Assembly (NCBI RefSeq): GCF_000613905.1
Contig: NZ_BAJW01000028.1
Coordinates: 1 to 43,643, forward strand
DNA: 43,643 nt
Origin: Acetobacter persici JCM 25330
GTDB lineage: Bacteria > Pseudomonadota > Alphaproteobacteria > Acetobacterales > Acetobacteraceae
Reading direction: 5' to 3'
Position numbers and translations under genes: made by a program. The notes under the pieces were generated by a model. It made no database searches. It was not told the origin of the DNA and saw nothing but the letters and a program-made list of their open reading frames with translations. Positions 16,037 to 25,312 of this stretch are shown here, piece by piece (position 1 is the stretch's first letter; every line of letters begins with the position of its first letter).

Positions 16037-18708
16037 CGGATGCTTCCCTGAATATACGGGCGAAACCATGTGATGTCATTTGTCATTTTATTTACGAATA
16101 CGGCCCGGTTCGGTTTTTCAATACCTTTAAACTTGCCGATACCGCCACTTACAAGCGATCCGGCATCGTCTTCATTCATGCAATACGCTACACGCAATTC
16201 GAAAAAGGAGAAAAGGTCTTTACAAATGCTGCCACAGCGCTGCCAACGATCAACAAAGGTAAATACAAACGTCCCTTTTCTCGGGCCATCCTCGGCAATA
16301 CACTTTAACAGGTCTGCTGGGGTTGGTGGCTCGCCGGGCTTGGGCAATCTAAATGTGGAGGCGGGCTGCAGTGCTTTCTCGGAATCCAGACCATCGACGA
16401 TCAACACGATGCGACAACTGCCAATATCATCTAATATTGCTTGCAGTGGTAACGCGGAAATATCATCGAACATCTTGAAGCGTTCACCAAGCTCTTGCAC
16501 TGCAGAGGAAACCCCTCCTCCCAAGGAGACCCCACGCGCGTTGAAATATACAATTTCATCAAAGCTGCCAGTAAAAGCCAAGCTGTAAAGCGTAGCCGCC
16601 AGGAGGCCATCGTGAATGTCATCATTGTAGCCGCTAAACAGCACATTAAACGCGGATCGACGAATAAGTGGCACCATCAGCGGCTGTGCAGAGAATGTAA
16701 GACTTTCTCCCAAAAAAAGTGCTTCTTCTTGTGCGCAAGCCAGCCGATATTCAGAGTAAGGCGGCATCTCCGGAAGGAATGCTCCGCTAAAAACTTTCGT
16801 TGTGGCGACAGTCCCGGAAGAACACGTACGCTTTATCAACTCCGTGAGGAACTCACGCCGGTAATCACTTTCTCCGGCGAATGGAATCATGAACTTCACA
16901 TTGTCGGATTTGCCACCATTAGCATTATTGATGATGCCTTCAGGTGGGCTGCATAACTCAGAGGCTGCCCAGTTCCCGCTCCCGAGGATCATCGCAGAAT
17001 CTTCTTGCCCACATGCCAGTGCAATGCGACATCCCAACTGAGTGATAATACTGCCGATAGACTGTGCGTTAATACCTTTCAGAGTCTGAGTGGCCAGAAG
17101 AATGTGAATGCCGAACGCACGCCCCTGTTTCAAAAACTTCGAGAGCAGTTGCTCGACGGCTTCTGCCACTTGGCGACCTGCTGAAAACAGAACCTGGAAT
17201 TCATCTATAACTAACAGGATGCGAGGCAACTGTATCCCGCTTGACTTGCGATATTCATAGAAATCTTTTACATTTTTATATTTAAACAAGCGAGAGCGTT
17301 TTTCCAGTTCCTCCACGAGATGAAGCAACACAGTAACACCATATTCAGGATCACTTTCAGTAGCAACAAGGCGAGCATGAGGAACTGGCGGAGTTGCATA
17401 AATATTGAACTCAGTCGATTCCTTGTAATCCAGTAGATAAAGATCAAGTTCTTCTGGGGAATATTTCTCGCATAGCGTGTGAATCACGACGTGGAGGAGA
17501 TTGGATTTTCCTGAACCCGTCTTCCCCGCAAGTAGCACATGGTGCCCGGAATTCGTGGTGCCCAGTCTTAAATTTGCGAAATCACCAGAGGGAGTCCAGC
17601 CGATTGGGATATCAAAACCATCAAGTGTCGTCTCTCCCTTGACGAAATCCACCCAGAGGTCAGGCATCGTTTTCTTAAAGCGCGTATTAGTGGCACAATT
17701 TTCAACAAACCTTGCCATAAAGCTATCCAGCACGTCCGGTCGCGGCCACTGCTCCGGTAAATAAGTGCATGACAGATCACCAGACGGAGTGCACAGAAGC
17801 AGTTCAGTTAGTTGCGTGGTTAATTTTTTTAGTGTGGCACTGAACTTTTCATATCGTCTGTCTTCCATATGCTGCCCATTAATCGCGATGATGGGCAGCA
17901 CACCACAGCGAGGACCATTCTCGCAAATACGTCCCAGAAACCAAAAAGATTTTTCCGATATCTGCTCTGGCACATCAAAAAGCAGCACTACCTTGTAAGG
18001 CAACGAGGTATCGGGGTCGGTTGCGTTATATTCTAACCAGGTAGGTGCCTTCTTGTTAAACCGTTTCTGAATCATCTCCTCAATTTCATCTGTCAGTTTA
18101 CCAAGTGCTGCTTCAATTTCATCTGCACGAGTAAGAACATGACCTTGCGGCACTACTTGCTTCACTTTCAGCAGTGGCAGGAGCGGCTCAACTGACTGCC
18201 CCTGCTGCAATGGATCAATCAGTATCAACTCGACCTGACCTGGCGGCAAGGCTGATAACAAGCGCAGCAAGAGGCAATGCGCGTATTGCCTCTGCTCTGC
18301 ATCGTCTTGTGAAAAAGTAAGAGCACTTGTAAAAGGAAATGCGATGACCTGTGGAACATGGCAAGAGAACTGCTCAAAAGAGAACTGCTGCGAGCCAAGC
18401 ACAAGACCTGATGGAATCTCCGATGCCATCAAGGGCTTATCTAGACTAAAATCTACAAAAGCGGGCTGATGTTGCCTCAGTTGCGAATTTACTTTCGTTA
18501 TTGCAGTTACGTTTTTTTCCCATTCCTTAGAAAAATCTGCCTGCCAATTTGACTTCCTGATGCTCCAATTACGCTCCTGATCCTCGTTCAATGCCCTCTT
18601 CGTGGAAGTGAATTCTCGGTCAATGCGCACCAAGCCTTCTTGATAGTGAACGATTGCCTTATGTAGTTTAGCAATAACCATGTGAAAATCCTTGGCGCCT
18701 CCATTCAT
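16033..18708 (-). CDS. FtsK/SpoIIIE (EssC-like) multi-module ATPase
   Basis: 891 residues. The central module is a clear FtsK/HerA ATPase: Walker A LLAGKTGSGKS at 392-402, LYLLDYKE at 424-430, Walker B ILLVIDEF at 497-504 and LATQTLKG downstream. Flanking regions keep P-loop-like strands without intact P-loops (VELILIDPLQQG about 159-169, KVVLLFDVPEQ about 239-249, IVLIVDGLD near the C-terminus). That gives three ATPase-like units, as in EssC/EccC of type VII secretion. No transmembrane or FHA domain is seen. ATG preceded by AGGAGG 11 bases upstream. A WXG100-like protein, the normal client of EssC/EccC, is encoded upstream in the same operon. Role: translocating DNA or protein within the complex; which one cannot be told from sequence. 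Confidence 0.85.
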   Translation of the reverse strand: MNGGAKDFHMVIAKLHKAIVHYQEGLVRIDREFTSTKRALNEDQERNWSIRKSNWQADFSKEWEKNVTAITKVNSQLRQHQPAFVDFSLDKPLMASEIPSGLVLGSQQFSFEQFSCHVPQVIAFPFTSALTFSQDDAEQRQYAHCLLLRLLSALPPGQVELILIDPLQQGQSVEPLLPLLKVKQVVPQGHVLTRADEIEAALGKLTDEIEEMIQKRFNKKAPTWLEYNATDPDTSLPYKVVLLFDVPEQISEKSFWFLGRICENGPRCGVLPIIAINGQHMEDRRYEKFSATLKKLTTQLTELLLCTPSGDLSCTYLPEQWPRPDVLDSFMARFVENCATNTRFKKTMPDLWVDFVKGETTLDGFDIPIGWTPSGDFANLRLGTTNSGHHVLLAGKTGSGKSNLLHVVIHTLCEKYSPEELDLYLLDYKESTEFNIYATPPVPHARLVATESDPEYGVTVLLHLVEELEKRSRLFKYKNVKDFYEYRKSSGIQLPRILLVIDEFQVLFSAGRQVAEAVEQLLSKFLKQGRAFGIHILLATQTLKGINAQSIGSIITQLGCRIALACGQEDSAMILGSGNWAASELCSPPEGIINNANGGKSDNVKFMIPFAGESDYRREFLTELIKRTCSSGTVATTKVFSGAFLPEMPPYSEYRLACAQEEALFLGESLTFSAQPLMVPLIRRSAFNVLFSGYNDDIHDGLLAATLYSLAFTGSFDEIVYFNARGVSLGGGVSSAVQELGERFKMFDDISALPLQAILDDIGSCRIVLIVDGLDSEKALQPASTFRLPKPGEPPTPADLLKCIAEDGPRKGTFVFTFVDRWQRCGSICKDLFSFFELRVAYCMNEDDAGSLVSGGIGKFKGIEKPNRAVFVNKMTNDITWFRPYIQGSIR

Positions 18709-18725
18709 TGAGACCTCCTGTTATT

Positions 18726-18935
18726 TTAAACCTGAAAAGCGCGCACATCATTCAAGATTTGATCAATGGCATATAATTGCTGCTGGAAGTCAGTATTAAA
18801 AATGCAAAGCGAATTGATTTCCTTGAGAATTGGATCAAGCACATCGGCAACAATGGATGCACCAAACGCATCTCGAACCCCTTTGCAAAAATTATCAGAA
18901 CACACTGTAGTCGTTCCAAAAACCTCATCAAACAT
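18726..18935 (-). CDS. small hypothetical protein (69 aa)
   Basis: Start ATG at 18935 overlaps the stop of the preceding 114-aa gene by 8 bp. An open frame reaches further upstream but only as a shadow of that gene. The 69-residue product is mostly helical (LDPILKEINSL, DFQQQLYAIDQILNDV), with two cysteines near the N-terminus. Its size and helical pattern recall the small accessory proteins around WXG100 genes, but I do not recognise it. The strong ribosome site of the FtsK-like gene follows within 17 bp, so it is probably made together with that ATPase. Confidence 0.6.
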   Translation of the reverse strand: MFDEVFGTTTVCSDNFCKGVRDAFGASIVADVLDPILKEINSLCIFNTDFQQQLYAIDQILNDVRAFQV

Positions 18936-19272
18936 TGACGTTCTCTTCTTGCAAATTACCATAGATTGGAAGTTCCAGAACGTATTCTCCAGAGACTGAG
19001 ATTTGTGGAAACAAGGGAGCGCACATAATACCTGGCAACAGATAGGTCGATTCAAAATCAGGGTTCTTGGCTCTGATTCCATTTAGAAATGCGCACCACT
19101 CTTGCTCGGACAAGTTAATTGATGTGCAATCAATTGTCAGTTCTATGAGGCGCGTTGTGGACATATCCACGCCGTCCATATCTCCGACATTCACTGCATG
19201 TAGGAGTTCCTCAACCTCAGCCCGAACTTGTTTGAGAAGGTCAGGCCTGACAACTGCAAAACGTATTTTCAT
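18928..19272 (-). CDS. hypothetical protein (114 aa)
   Basis: Start ATG overlaps the previous stop as ATGA; two codons upstream another ATG exists but breaks the coupling pattern. The product begins MKIRFAVVRPDLLKQV and has an alternating helix and strand pattern (VEELLHAV, TRLIELTIDC, LSEQEWCAFLNGIR). No motif recognised, no signal peptide and no membrane segment. Its position between the coiled-coil nuclease-like protein and the FtsK-like ATPase, with tight overlaps on both sides, suggests a subunit or immunity/chaperone-type protein for one of those neighbours. That is inference from context only. Confidence 0.7.
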   Translation of the reverse strand: MKIRFAVVRPDLLKQVRAEVEELLHAVNVGDMDGVDMSTTRLIELTIDCTSINLSEQEWCAFLNGIRAKNPDFESTYLLPGIMCAPLFPQISVSGEYVLELPIYGNLQEENVNV

Positions 19273-20579
19273 GACCATGCGCTCTCGCTTTGGCGAATAA
19301 AATCAAGACAGGACTGATCTATTTCATTTTTTCTTGGTAACATTCCCACCATTGGTGAGCCAGCTTCGCGCAGGGCATCACGTAGTCTTTTTTGTTTTTC
19401 TTCTGGCAAATCGTGGATGTCTCGTGAGCAAAGAGTGCATTGCGCGTTTGCTTCCTTGTGCCCTTCAGCCTGGAAGGTCATGTGATCTTTCTGAGAATAA
19501 AGGTATTCCGCCTTGCCGCATTTTACTTCGAATGCCATTGAGCCTCCCACGGGTGCCCCCATGCCATCACCACGCCCCAGAATAACCTGAACTCGTAAGT
19601 TGGTAACGAGCAAGTCTGTTTTTGTGTACCGCCCGTTGTCGCCAACAAAGGTTCGCCCTTGCGTCTCGATCTGGCCACCAAGTGGTGCCAGTGCATGTCG
19701 AACCATTTGTTCCCCAAATTCACCACTCAGGTGAATGCGTGCCTTACGTGCGACAATGTTGCGCTCTGTATCGCCTTTGGCAGTTGCCCACTGGTTTCGA
19801 TACTTATCGACCTGCCTGCGATACGCTGGATTACGGTCATAAAGATATGCCTGCAAGAAACGTCTTTGTTCTGACGATAGGTTCAGGCGGTCTCGCACGA
19901 TGTCTGGAGTTACAGGACGACCACCTTTCGCAGGATCCCATTTCAACCACGCATAAAATTGTGCAGAGGATGGGTTTATTGAAAGATAGGCATCTAGTGC
20001 CCGTTGCGCGGAATTCAAGCGCGTAACGCCCAATGCAATCGCTTGCTCGATAGTTGCAACATGCGCATTGCATTCTTGCTGGACCTGTTCCAACGCACGG
20101 TTCGCCAACCCCTGCGCCTGCTTTGCAAGATCGACGCGTTGTTCCATGCAAATACGTTTTGCTATCGACACATCGAGTCCTGCTCGTGCTTGCTCCAACA
20201 AGCTTTGAACGTGCTCAACCATGGCTTCCGCTTCGGCAACGTCAGAGTACTCTCCTGAGCAGTCTAGGCAACGCTCATCATCGTCATACGATTGCGCAAG
20301 GCAAGAGGATAGCGAAAACTGGGCGGAGGAAAATGAGGCTTGGGTTTCCTCAAACACCTGTCTAGTTCTGTTAACATTTTGCTCTGCGTTTTGCTCATGC
20401 TGAACAGCATTTTGCAGCATGACTGTGCTGTTCAGCACTTCTGCGCAAACCTCAGCGCACTTCTGAACCGCAACAGCAATTTGTTCACGGCATGCAGCAT
20501 CCAGTGCCTCACGAACTGACTTTAGCCCGCTCACAAGGTCTTCCAGATTCTCCACTTGTCCAATTGAAACTTGTGCCAC
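19269..20579 (-). CDS. coiled-coil protein with PD-(D/E)XK-like C-terminal domain
   Basis: 436 residues from GTG 20579, which has GAGG five bases upstream and lies 16 bp after the WXG100 stop; a TTG at 20630 is the alternative. The first ~205 residues are Gln/Ala/Glu-rich coiled coil with a CxxC (CLDC). The C-terminal part has EFGEQMVRHAL (about 287-297), YTKTDLLV (Asp about 322) and MAFEVKCGKAEYL (Glu 351, Lys 353). This E, D, ExK order fits a PD-(D/E)XK nuclease. A further CxxC (CTLCSRDIHDLP) follows. Long helical front plus small catalytic tail, next to a WXG100 gene, is the plan of WXG/LXG-type effectors. It may be an internal effector nuclease rather than a secreted toxin, because no complete secretion system is seen. 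Confidence 0.6.
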   Translation of the reverse strand: MAQVSIGQVENLEDLVSGLKSVREALDAACREQIAVAVQKCAEVCAEVLNSTVMLQNAVQHEQNAEQNVNRTRQVFEETQASFSSAQFSLSSCLAQSYDDDERCLDCSGEYSDVAEAEAMVEHVQSLLEQARAGLDVSIAKRICMEQRVDLAKQAQGLANRALEQVQQECNAHVATIEQAIALGVTRLNSAQRALDAYLSINPSSAQFYAWLKWDPAKGGRPVTPDIVRDRLNLSSEQRRFLQAYLYDRNPAYRRQVDKYRNQWATAKGDTERNIVARKARIHLSGEFGEQMVRHALAPLGGQIETQGRTFVGDNGRYTKTDLLVTNLRVQVILGRGDGMGAPVGGSMAFEVKCGKAEYLYSQKDHMTFQAEGHKEANAQCTLCSRDIHDLPEEKQKRLRDALREAGSPMVGMLPRKNEIDQSCLDFIRQSESAWS

Positions 20580-20595
20580 TGCGGCCTCGACGTCT

Positions 20596-20865
20596 TTAGC
20601 TTTGTAAATAATCTCGTAGCCGCGACGCAAGTTCCATCAGATATGGAACCTGCTCGGACGCATTATTGTTGAACTGTTGTAATTGCTGGACGAGCGCTTT
20701 GTAATCCTCCTCAAATCGCACCCGCTTTTGATCTTGCCACGTGTCCCCCAGCGAAGCAAAGGCACCGTTAAGGTTGCCTACAGCATCATTGAGCAAAGCA
20801 ATAAACAGTTGCAACGAATGTGCGAATCTCTCAAGTTCTTCTGGATCGCCGATTGCTTGCGCCAT
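20596..20865 (-). CDS. WXG100/ESAT-6-like small helical protein
   Basis: 89 residues from the ATG that overlaps the vWA stop (TAATG). It has two long amphipathic helices separated by a turn at SLGDTWQD (Trp at 43), followed by FEEDYKALVQQLQQF. This is the helix-WXG-helix plan and size of ESAT-6/WXG100 proteins, although the Gly of WxG is replaced. Such proteins dimerise and are recognised by EssC/EccC ATPases. An EssC-like ATPase is encoded four genes downstream. No secretion tail motif is evident. Family assignment rests on length, helical pattern and motif, and a profile search should settle it. Confidence 0.65.
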   Translation of the reverse strand: MAQAIGDPEELERFAHSLQLFIALLNDAVGNLNGAFASLGDTWQDQKRVRFEEDYKALVQQLQQFNNNASEQVPYLMELASRLRDYLQS

Positions 20866-21599
20866 TACCAATACCCCTCATCTTCTGCCGAGGAACTCTG
20901 TATCATAAACGTTTTTTTATCTTGGCGTGATTCGATTGTGGCAGGCTGGACTCCGATAGTGCTTGCTTCGGGAATAATGTTTGGCGTCTGTGACTTTGTA
21001 CGAGCGGTCACCGACATAGTAACAAATTTGAAAAAATCGCGCAGTTGGTTTGCGTTCTCTGCATAAAAGAGACGATTGGGAGTGCCTTCGATAAACTGCC
21101 CAAGTACTGTCTCATCTGCGTCTGCACCAATGGCCATTGCCATGCGGTCACATTTTGAAGAGCGGCCCTCACCAATAAAGGCGTCCAACGGCCTTTTCCA
21201 CTCATCATTAGGGGCACCATCAGAGACCAATATAACCGTTGGACGATATGCACGCGACGGAACGACGTTTTTGTCTTCAATCATCGCTTTGGCCATTTGC
21301 AATGCCATACCAAGCGGGGTCATACCGCCAGCGGAGAGGTCATGCCACTGAATGGTGCTGGCACTGGCTAGCGGCTGCTGCAAGGTTACTTGAGAACCGA
21401 AAGTGATGATTGCAACATGGATTTCAATTTCACCATTCTCAGTGTCACTGAAGGCATTCAACATATCGCGAACAGCATCATTCAGATTGCGGATTTTTTC
21501 TCCACTCATACTGCCGCTCACATCAAGCAGGAGAATTACCGGCAGAGGTTTCGCTTTAGGTGCGATGAATTTTGATGGATCGAATGGACTATTGCTCAC
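20865..21599 (-). CDS. TerY-like von Willebrand A protein, first gene of the operon
   Basis: 244 residues. GTG start with AGGA nine bases upstream. A complete vWA domain spans residues 20-200: VILLLDVSGSMSG carries DxSxS of the metal-ion site at 26-30, GGMTPLGMAL holds the metal-site Thr, and VILVSDGAPND carries the later Asp. The C-terminal 45 residues are a flexible Thr/Ser/Gln-rich tail, a plausible phosphorylation target. TerY-type vWA proteins are the founding partners of the PP2C-kinase triad whose other members lie in this operon. Being first, it should be the most strongly expressed. Lack of a signal peptide points to a cytosolic protein. Confidence 0.85.
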   Translation of the reverse strand: MSNSPFDPSKFIAPKAKPLPVILLLDVSGSMSGEKIRNLNDAVRDMLNAFSDTENGEIEIHVAIITFGSQVTLQQPLASASTIQWHDLSAGGMTPLGMALQMAKAMIEDKNVVPSRAYRPTVILVSDGAPNDEWKRPLDAFIGEGRSSKCDRMAMAIGADADETVLGQFIEGTPNRLFYAENANQLRDFFKFVTMSVTARTKSQTPNIIPEASTIGVQPATIESRQDKKTFMIQSSSAEDEGYW

Positions 21600-22006
21600 A
21601 GATAATATTCCTTGAACGTTAAACTATAAATTCTCTGGACTTACGGAAACGAGGCCTCCGCATAAAGCGACCCTGTCTTACACACAACTCCAAGCGATTT
21701 GGTATTGGCACTTATATACAATCTAAGAACGTAGCACTTCTCATCCAATCAGGTCTTTAGGTATCCTCTTTCCGTTTTGCCAGCATATTGGACTTTGTTC
21801 CGACAACAGAGATCCGATTTCAAAGGCAACTACCGTTAAGCAACCTTTCTTGACCCGCCGAGTAAATTGCCTCGGGTTTTTTGGAGACTGAACGACCCTT
21901 CACGCTGTTCTGTTGAGATGAGCGCTTCCAATTCAAATATTGTGGTCTCTTTTGATTGATGCGAGCTCATCCTTTCTGATGGATGACTGACGCAACGACC
22001 GTGCTA
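21600..22006. other. intergenic region between the two defence operons
   Basis: About 400 bp without a supported gene. It should hold the promoter for the minus-strand 21-kb operon; TATAGT-like sequence near 21625 on the minus strand is a candidate -10, with no convincing -35. A plus-oriented terminator-like hairpin sits at 21854-21882. The rest shows no repeat or RNA I can name. Confidence 0.5.
21854..21882 (+). terminator. Rho-independent terminator-like hairpin facing right
   Basis: CCGAG at 21858-21862 and CTCGG at 21871-21875 form a stem followed directly by G and six T on the plus strand. On the minus strand the T-tract would precede the stem, so it does not serve the minus-strand operons. 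No plus-strand gene lies upstream, so it may end a small RNA or be left over from a lost gene. Confidence 0.45.
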
Positions 22007-25000
22007 TCACTCGATCGATTTTTCCACGAATCCAAGCGTATTAGCGTTCTCGACTAGCGTCCTCACCTTGGCACGATCGAGGCCCCCCGGTACCTCAGCT
22101 TCGATTTCAAACCTAAGCTTCACCTGACTATCTGGAAGTGTCGTGAGTTGCTCGACAATAGCTTCGACAACCTGATGGATGTCCCTAGCCGGTCGTTCTG
22201 GCGAGATCATGACTGCCCCTGTAAACCGGGTTGGCTTTTTCTCTAAAGCAGGTGGCGCTGCGTTTCTTCTGGCTCATCTTCTGCATCCAGTGGTGTTCCT
22301 CTGGGCTCATTTGGGCCATCAGTCGATCCAGGTTGCGCAGAAGCCGGTCTGTGTGCTTCGGCAATGTCGGGATCCACGATGACGCTATCACCATCAATGA
22401 CCACAATAGCATTACTGGCCCGCTCGATCGCCAGACCGACATATGTATCCGTATTCTCATCCCATCGTTCGGCATAAGCGAATGGGCCGGGCAACATACC
22501 ACTGATGGATGCCTGCACGGCTTTAATTAGAACCTCCTGGTTCTTCAGCCGCGGCAGGTAGATGTAGCGATTAATGTATTCCCGTAGATCCTTTAGTGAG
22601 AGGTGCGGTTTCCCGTTCCATATATATTTCTGGAGATCGCGATCAAGACGCGATGGCCCCAGTTCGACGAGCAGGCCCTCTTCAGCCACTAACTTTTTGC
22701 TCGCGCGAGTCAGCAAGCCGTCTTGCGCTGGAATTTTGCCAGATATCCACTCCCAATCTGCCTGTGCACTCTCCTGAGCAGGATAATGTAAATAGCACCA
22801 CGCCTCTTTAAGGCGCGTCTTCATTGTCTCGTTGGCTTCGGCGAGTTTTGTCTTGGCGAGTGCACTGTCGTTCTGAGTGAGGTTCAGCCGCTCTGTATCG
22901 CGGACAATCTCGCCCCAGGCAAGGAAGGCGCGTACGGCATCTTTCAAATGGTCGAGTTGACGATTTTCCGCAGCGATGAATATCAGCATGTTGCGATAAA
23001 CGCGAGGCATGCTGCCGCGCTGTGTAAGTATGTCCTTTGCCTCGACGAGCGCTTCGGAACCGTCGCGTCCATTATGCGGATACTTGACGCCCAGCACGAC
23101 GGCACGCACTCCGCCTGCTTCATCAGGGACTTCTGACGATGAGACAGGCGCGACCTGCACGGCATCGAAATGCCCCCGATCGGTAAGTCCGTTCACATAT
23201 CTGCCAAGTTGCGTATCGATAGTCACGTCGACGAGCGCTGTTTCGATCTGCGCCGCTTTATCCGCTGCGATACGATTGAGGCTGGCAGACATAGAATACC
23301 AATAGCGTCCGAGATCGGCGTGCATAAACTTGGCCTGGTTGGTCAGTCGTCTCAGCGCATCACCGAAGATCGCCGGACGCTCGCCTGGCTGCACGACCCC
23401 CAGATTGATCTGCTTGTCATCAAGGCCGGTATTTTGTTGCTGATGCGTTGGAGCCGTTCCCATGAAAATCGCGCGCGCAACGCGCCTCGTGGCCGAATAA
23501 CGGTTTAGGTTTGGTGCCGACTGGTCAATCTTGTATGGTGTGGATGCCGTACCATCGACATCGCCAGCGATGATCGACTGCCAGGTCACATCAAGATAGT
23601 GCAGCAACTCCGGTTCCACACGCGGCGAACTAACCGTAACGCTGCCGGGCATGATCATCACCGAAGGATCGTTGCTCATCCAAAGCTCGTGAATGGCTTG
23701 CGCCATCAGACGCAGGACACCGCGTGTACGCTGGAATTTTTCCAGAGATCCCCAACTCGTATAGAGTTGATCAAACAATTCGGGATGGATGGGATAGGCT
23801 TTTATAAGTTTGCGCCGGTAGTCCTCATCCGCGCAACCTTGCGGGAAATCATTGGCATTTTCGCGATATAGCTTGGAAAATTGCTTCAATGTGTTGTCGC
23901 GGTGGTGAAACTTATCGCCGGGTATTTCCTTAAACAGCCGCCGCCGAACGATCTCGTAGCTCTCTTCCTGACTTGCTGGCCGCCATGAAGATTCCACTCG
24001 ACTAAAGGTTTGCTTAAGACGCGCCAGTGCTTCCTGACCGCCCTCACCTCCCACCTCAATCTGCGAAGCTGGCAACGAAGCAACCAGCAGCGTACCGGGG
24101 CTGGCTTTGACTGCTTCAGTCAGCGACTGAACAAATGAAAGGTTGGCGTCAAACGAGCCGGACGGCAACCCGTCGACTTTGTAAATTTGACGCAGATAGG
24201 CGACCCATTCGTCAATCAGGATCAGGCAAGGTGCATATGTCTTGAATAGTGCCTCAAGCAGGTTCGATCCCGGCGCGATACCGCTCGCATCGTTCTCGGC
24301 TACCATGTCGAAACCTTCCGGCCCGCCAAGCTGCCATGCCAGCTCGCCCCAGGTTGTACGGATCTTACGACCACCCTCCGCATTGAGAACGTCCTGCGGC
24401 CCGCGCGATGTGCCGACCAGCACAGCGCGTTTGATGTCTTTTGGAACGCTCAACCCCTGCTTGTCCAACAACTGGTCGAGCCCAGACAAATCCTGGGCCG
24501 GGATCGGACCGGCCATATGGTAGAGTGCTAACATCGAGTGCGTCTTACCGCCGCCGAAATTCGTCTGCAGTTCGACAACCGGATCGCCGCCGGTACCGGA
24601 GAGACGCCGAGCCGCTCCAATCAGAAGCGCGCTAAGACCTTCGGTCAGATAGGTCCGGCTGAAAAACTGCTTCGGATCGCGATACTCAGCCGGTGCGCTG
24701 CCTGAATATACTTTGGCAAGGTCGGCCGCGAACTCTGCTTGCTGGAACTCGCCGGTAGCGACATCCTGATGCGGCTCGACCACTTCACGCCACGGCAAAA
24801 GCCCTGCCACAGTCTCAACCGAGATGTCGAGGCGTTGGGTTTTTCGCCGCTCCTCATTGCGCTGAAGCTCGGTGAACTTTGTGCGCAGGATAGTATCACG
24901 CATCTTACCAAGTTGCTCTGCCGCCTCCCCGGCGCTGATCGCCTCCATCAGGCGGCGCATGGAATCGAGCGCACGTTCGGCATCATCGTAGGTGAAGGTC

Positions 25001-25299
25001 TCGTTATGCGAGAGCTTGTTGCGGACATCACCCAGTTCGTTGACCAACGAGCGTTCGGCTCGGCCAAGGACCGCCTTGAATGCTTCGCTCCAAAACCGGT
25101 CCATTGCGTTGAACAGCGCAGCCTGATCCCAACCAATCTCACCGTTGCTACTGGGACGCAGGCTCGGCAGTTTTTCAAGAACCTGGACCTGCCAGTATCC
25201 TTTGAGGGAAGTTTCCAACCTCTTTTCGACGAAGGGAATCAATGCTGCCGGAAGCAACTCCATCCCTTCAAATACAGATTGACGCGTGCTTTTTGCCAC
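22007..25299 (-). CDS. DUF499 ATPase with Swt1-like HEPN region, one-base frameshift near the end
   Basis: As given, translation stops at 22243 after EETQRHLL, but the C-terminal piece typical of this family (MISPERPARDIHQVVEAIVE onward) continues in the next frame to 22007. Adding one base to the A3 run at 22245-22247 joins them into about 1097 residues. GTG start at 25299 has GGGAG upstream and lies 14 bp after the methyltransferase stop. Near residues 93-98 the protein reads RNKLSHN, an R-x4-H HEPN signature. Around 249-255 it has GGGKTHS, the P-loop of DUF499, and LILIDEWVAYLRQ as Walker B. DUF499 ATPases recur beside DUF1156 methyltransferases and DUF3883 helicases in predicted defence loci. 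Losing the last ~78 residues might or might not inactivate it. Confidence 0.8.
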
Positions 25300-25312
25300 G
25301 TTCCGTTCTCCC

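Noticed and set aside
20596..20630. TTG 20630 as the start of the coiled-coil nuclease-like protein
   Set aside because: It overlaps the WXG100 gene by 35 bp and the overlapped part reads as a frame shadow; GTG 20579 has a GAGG site and suits the operon spacing better.
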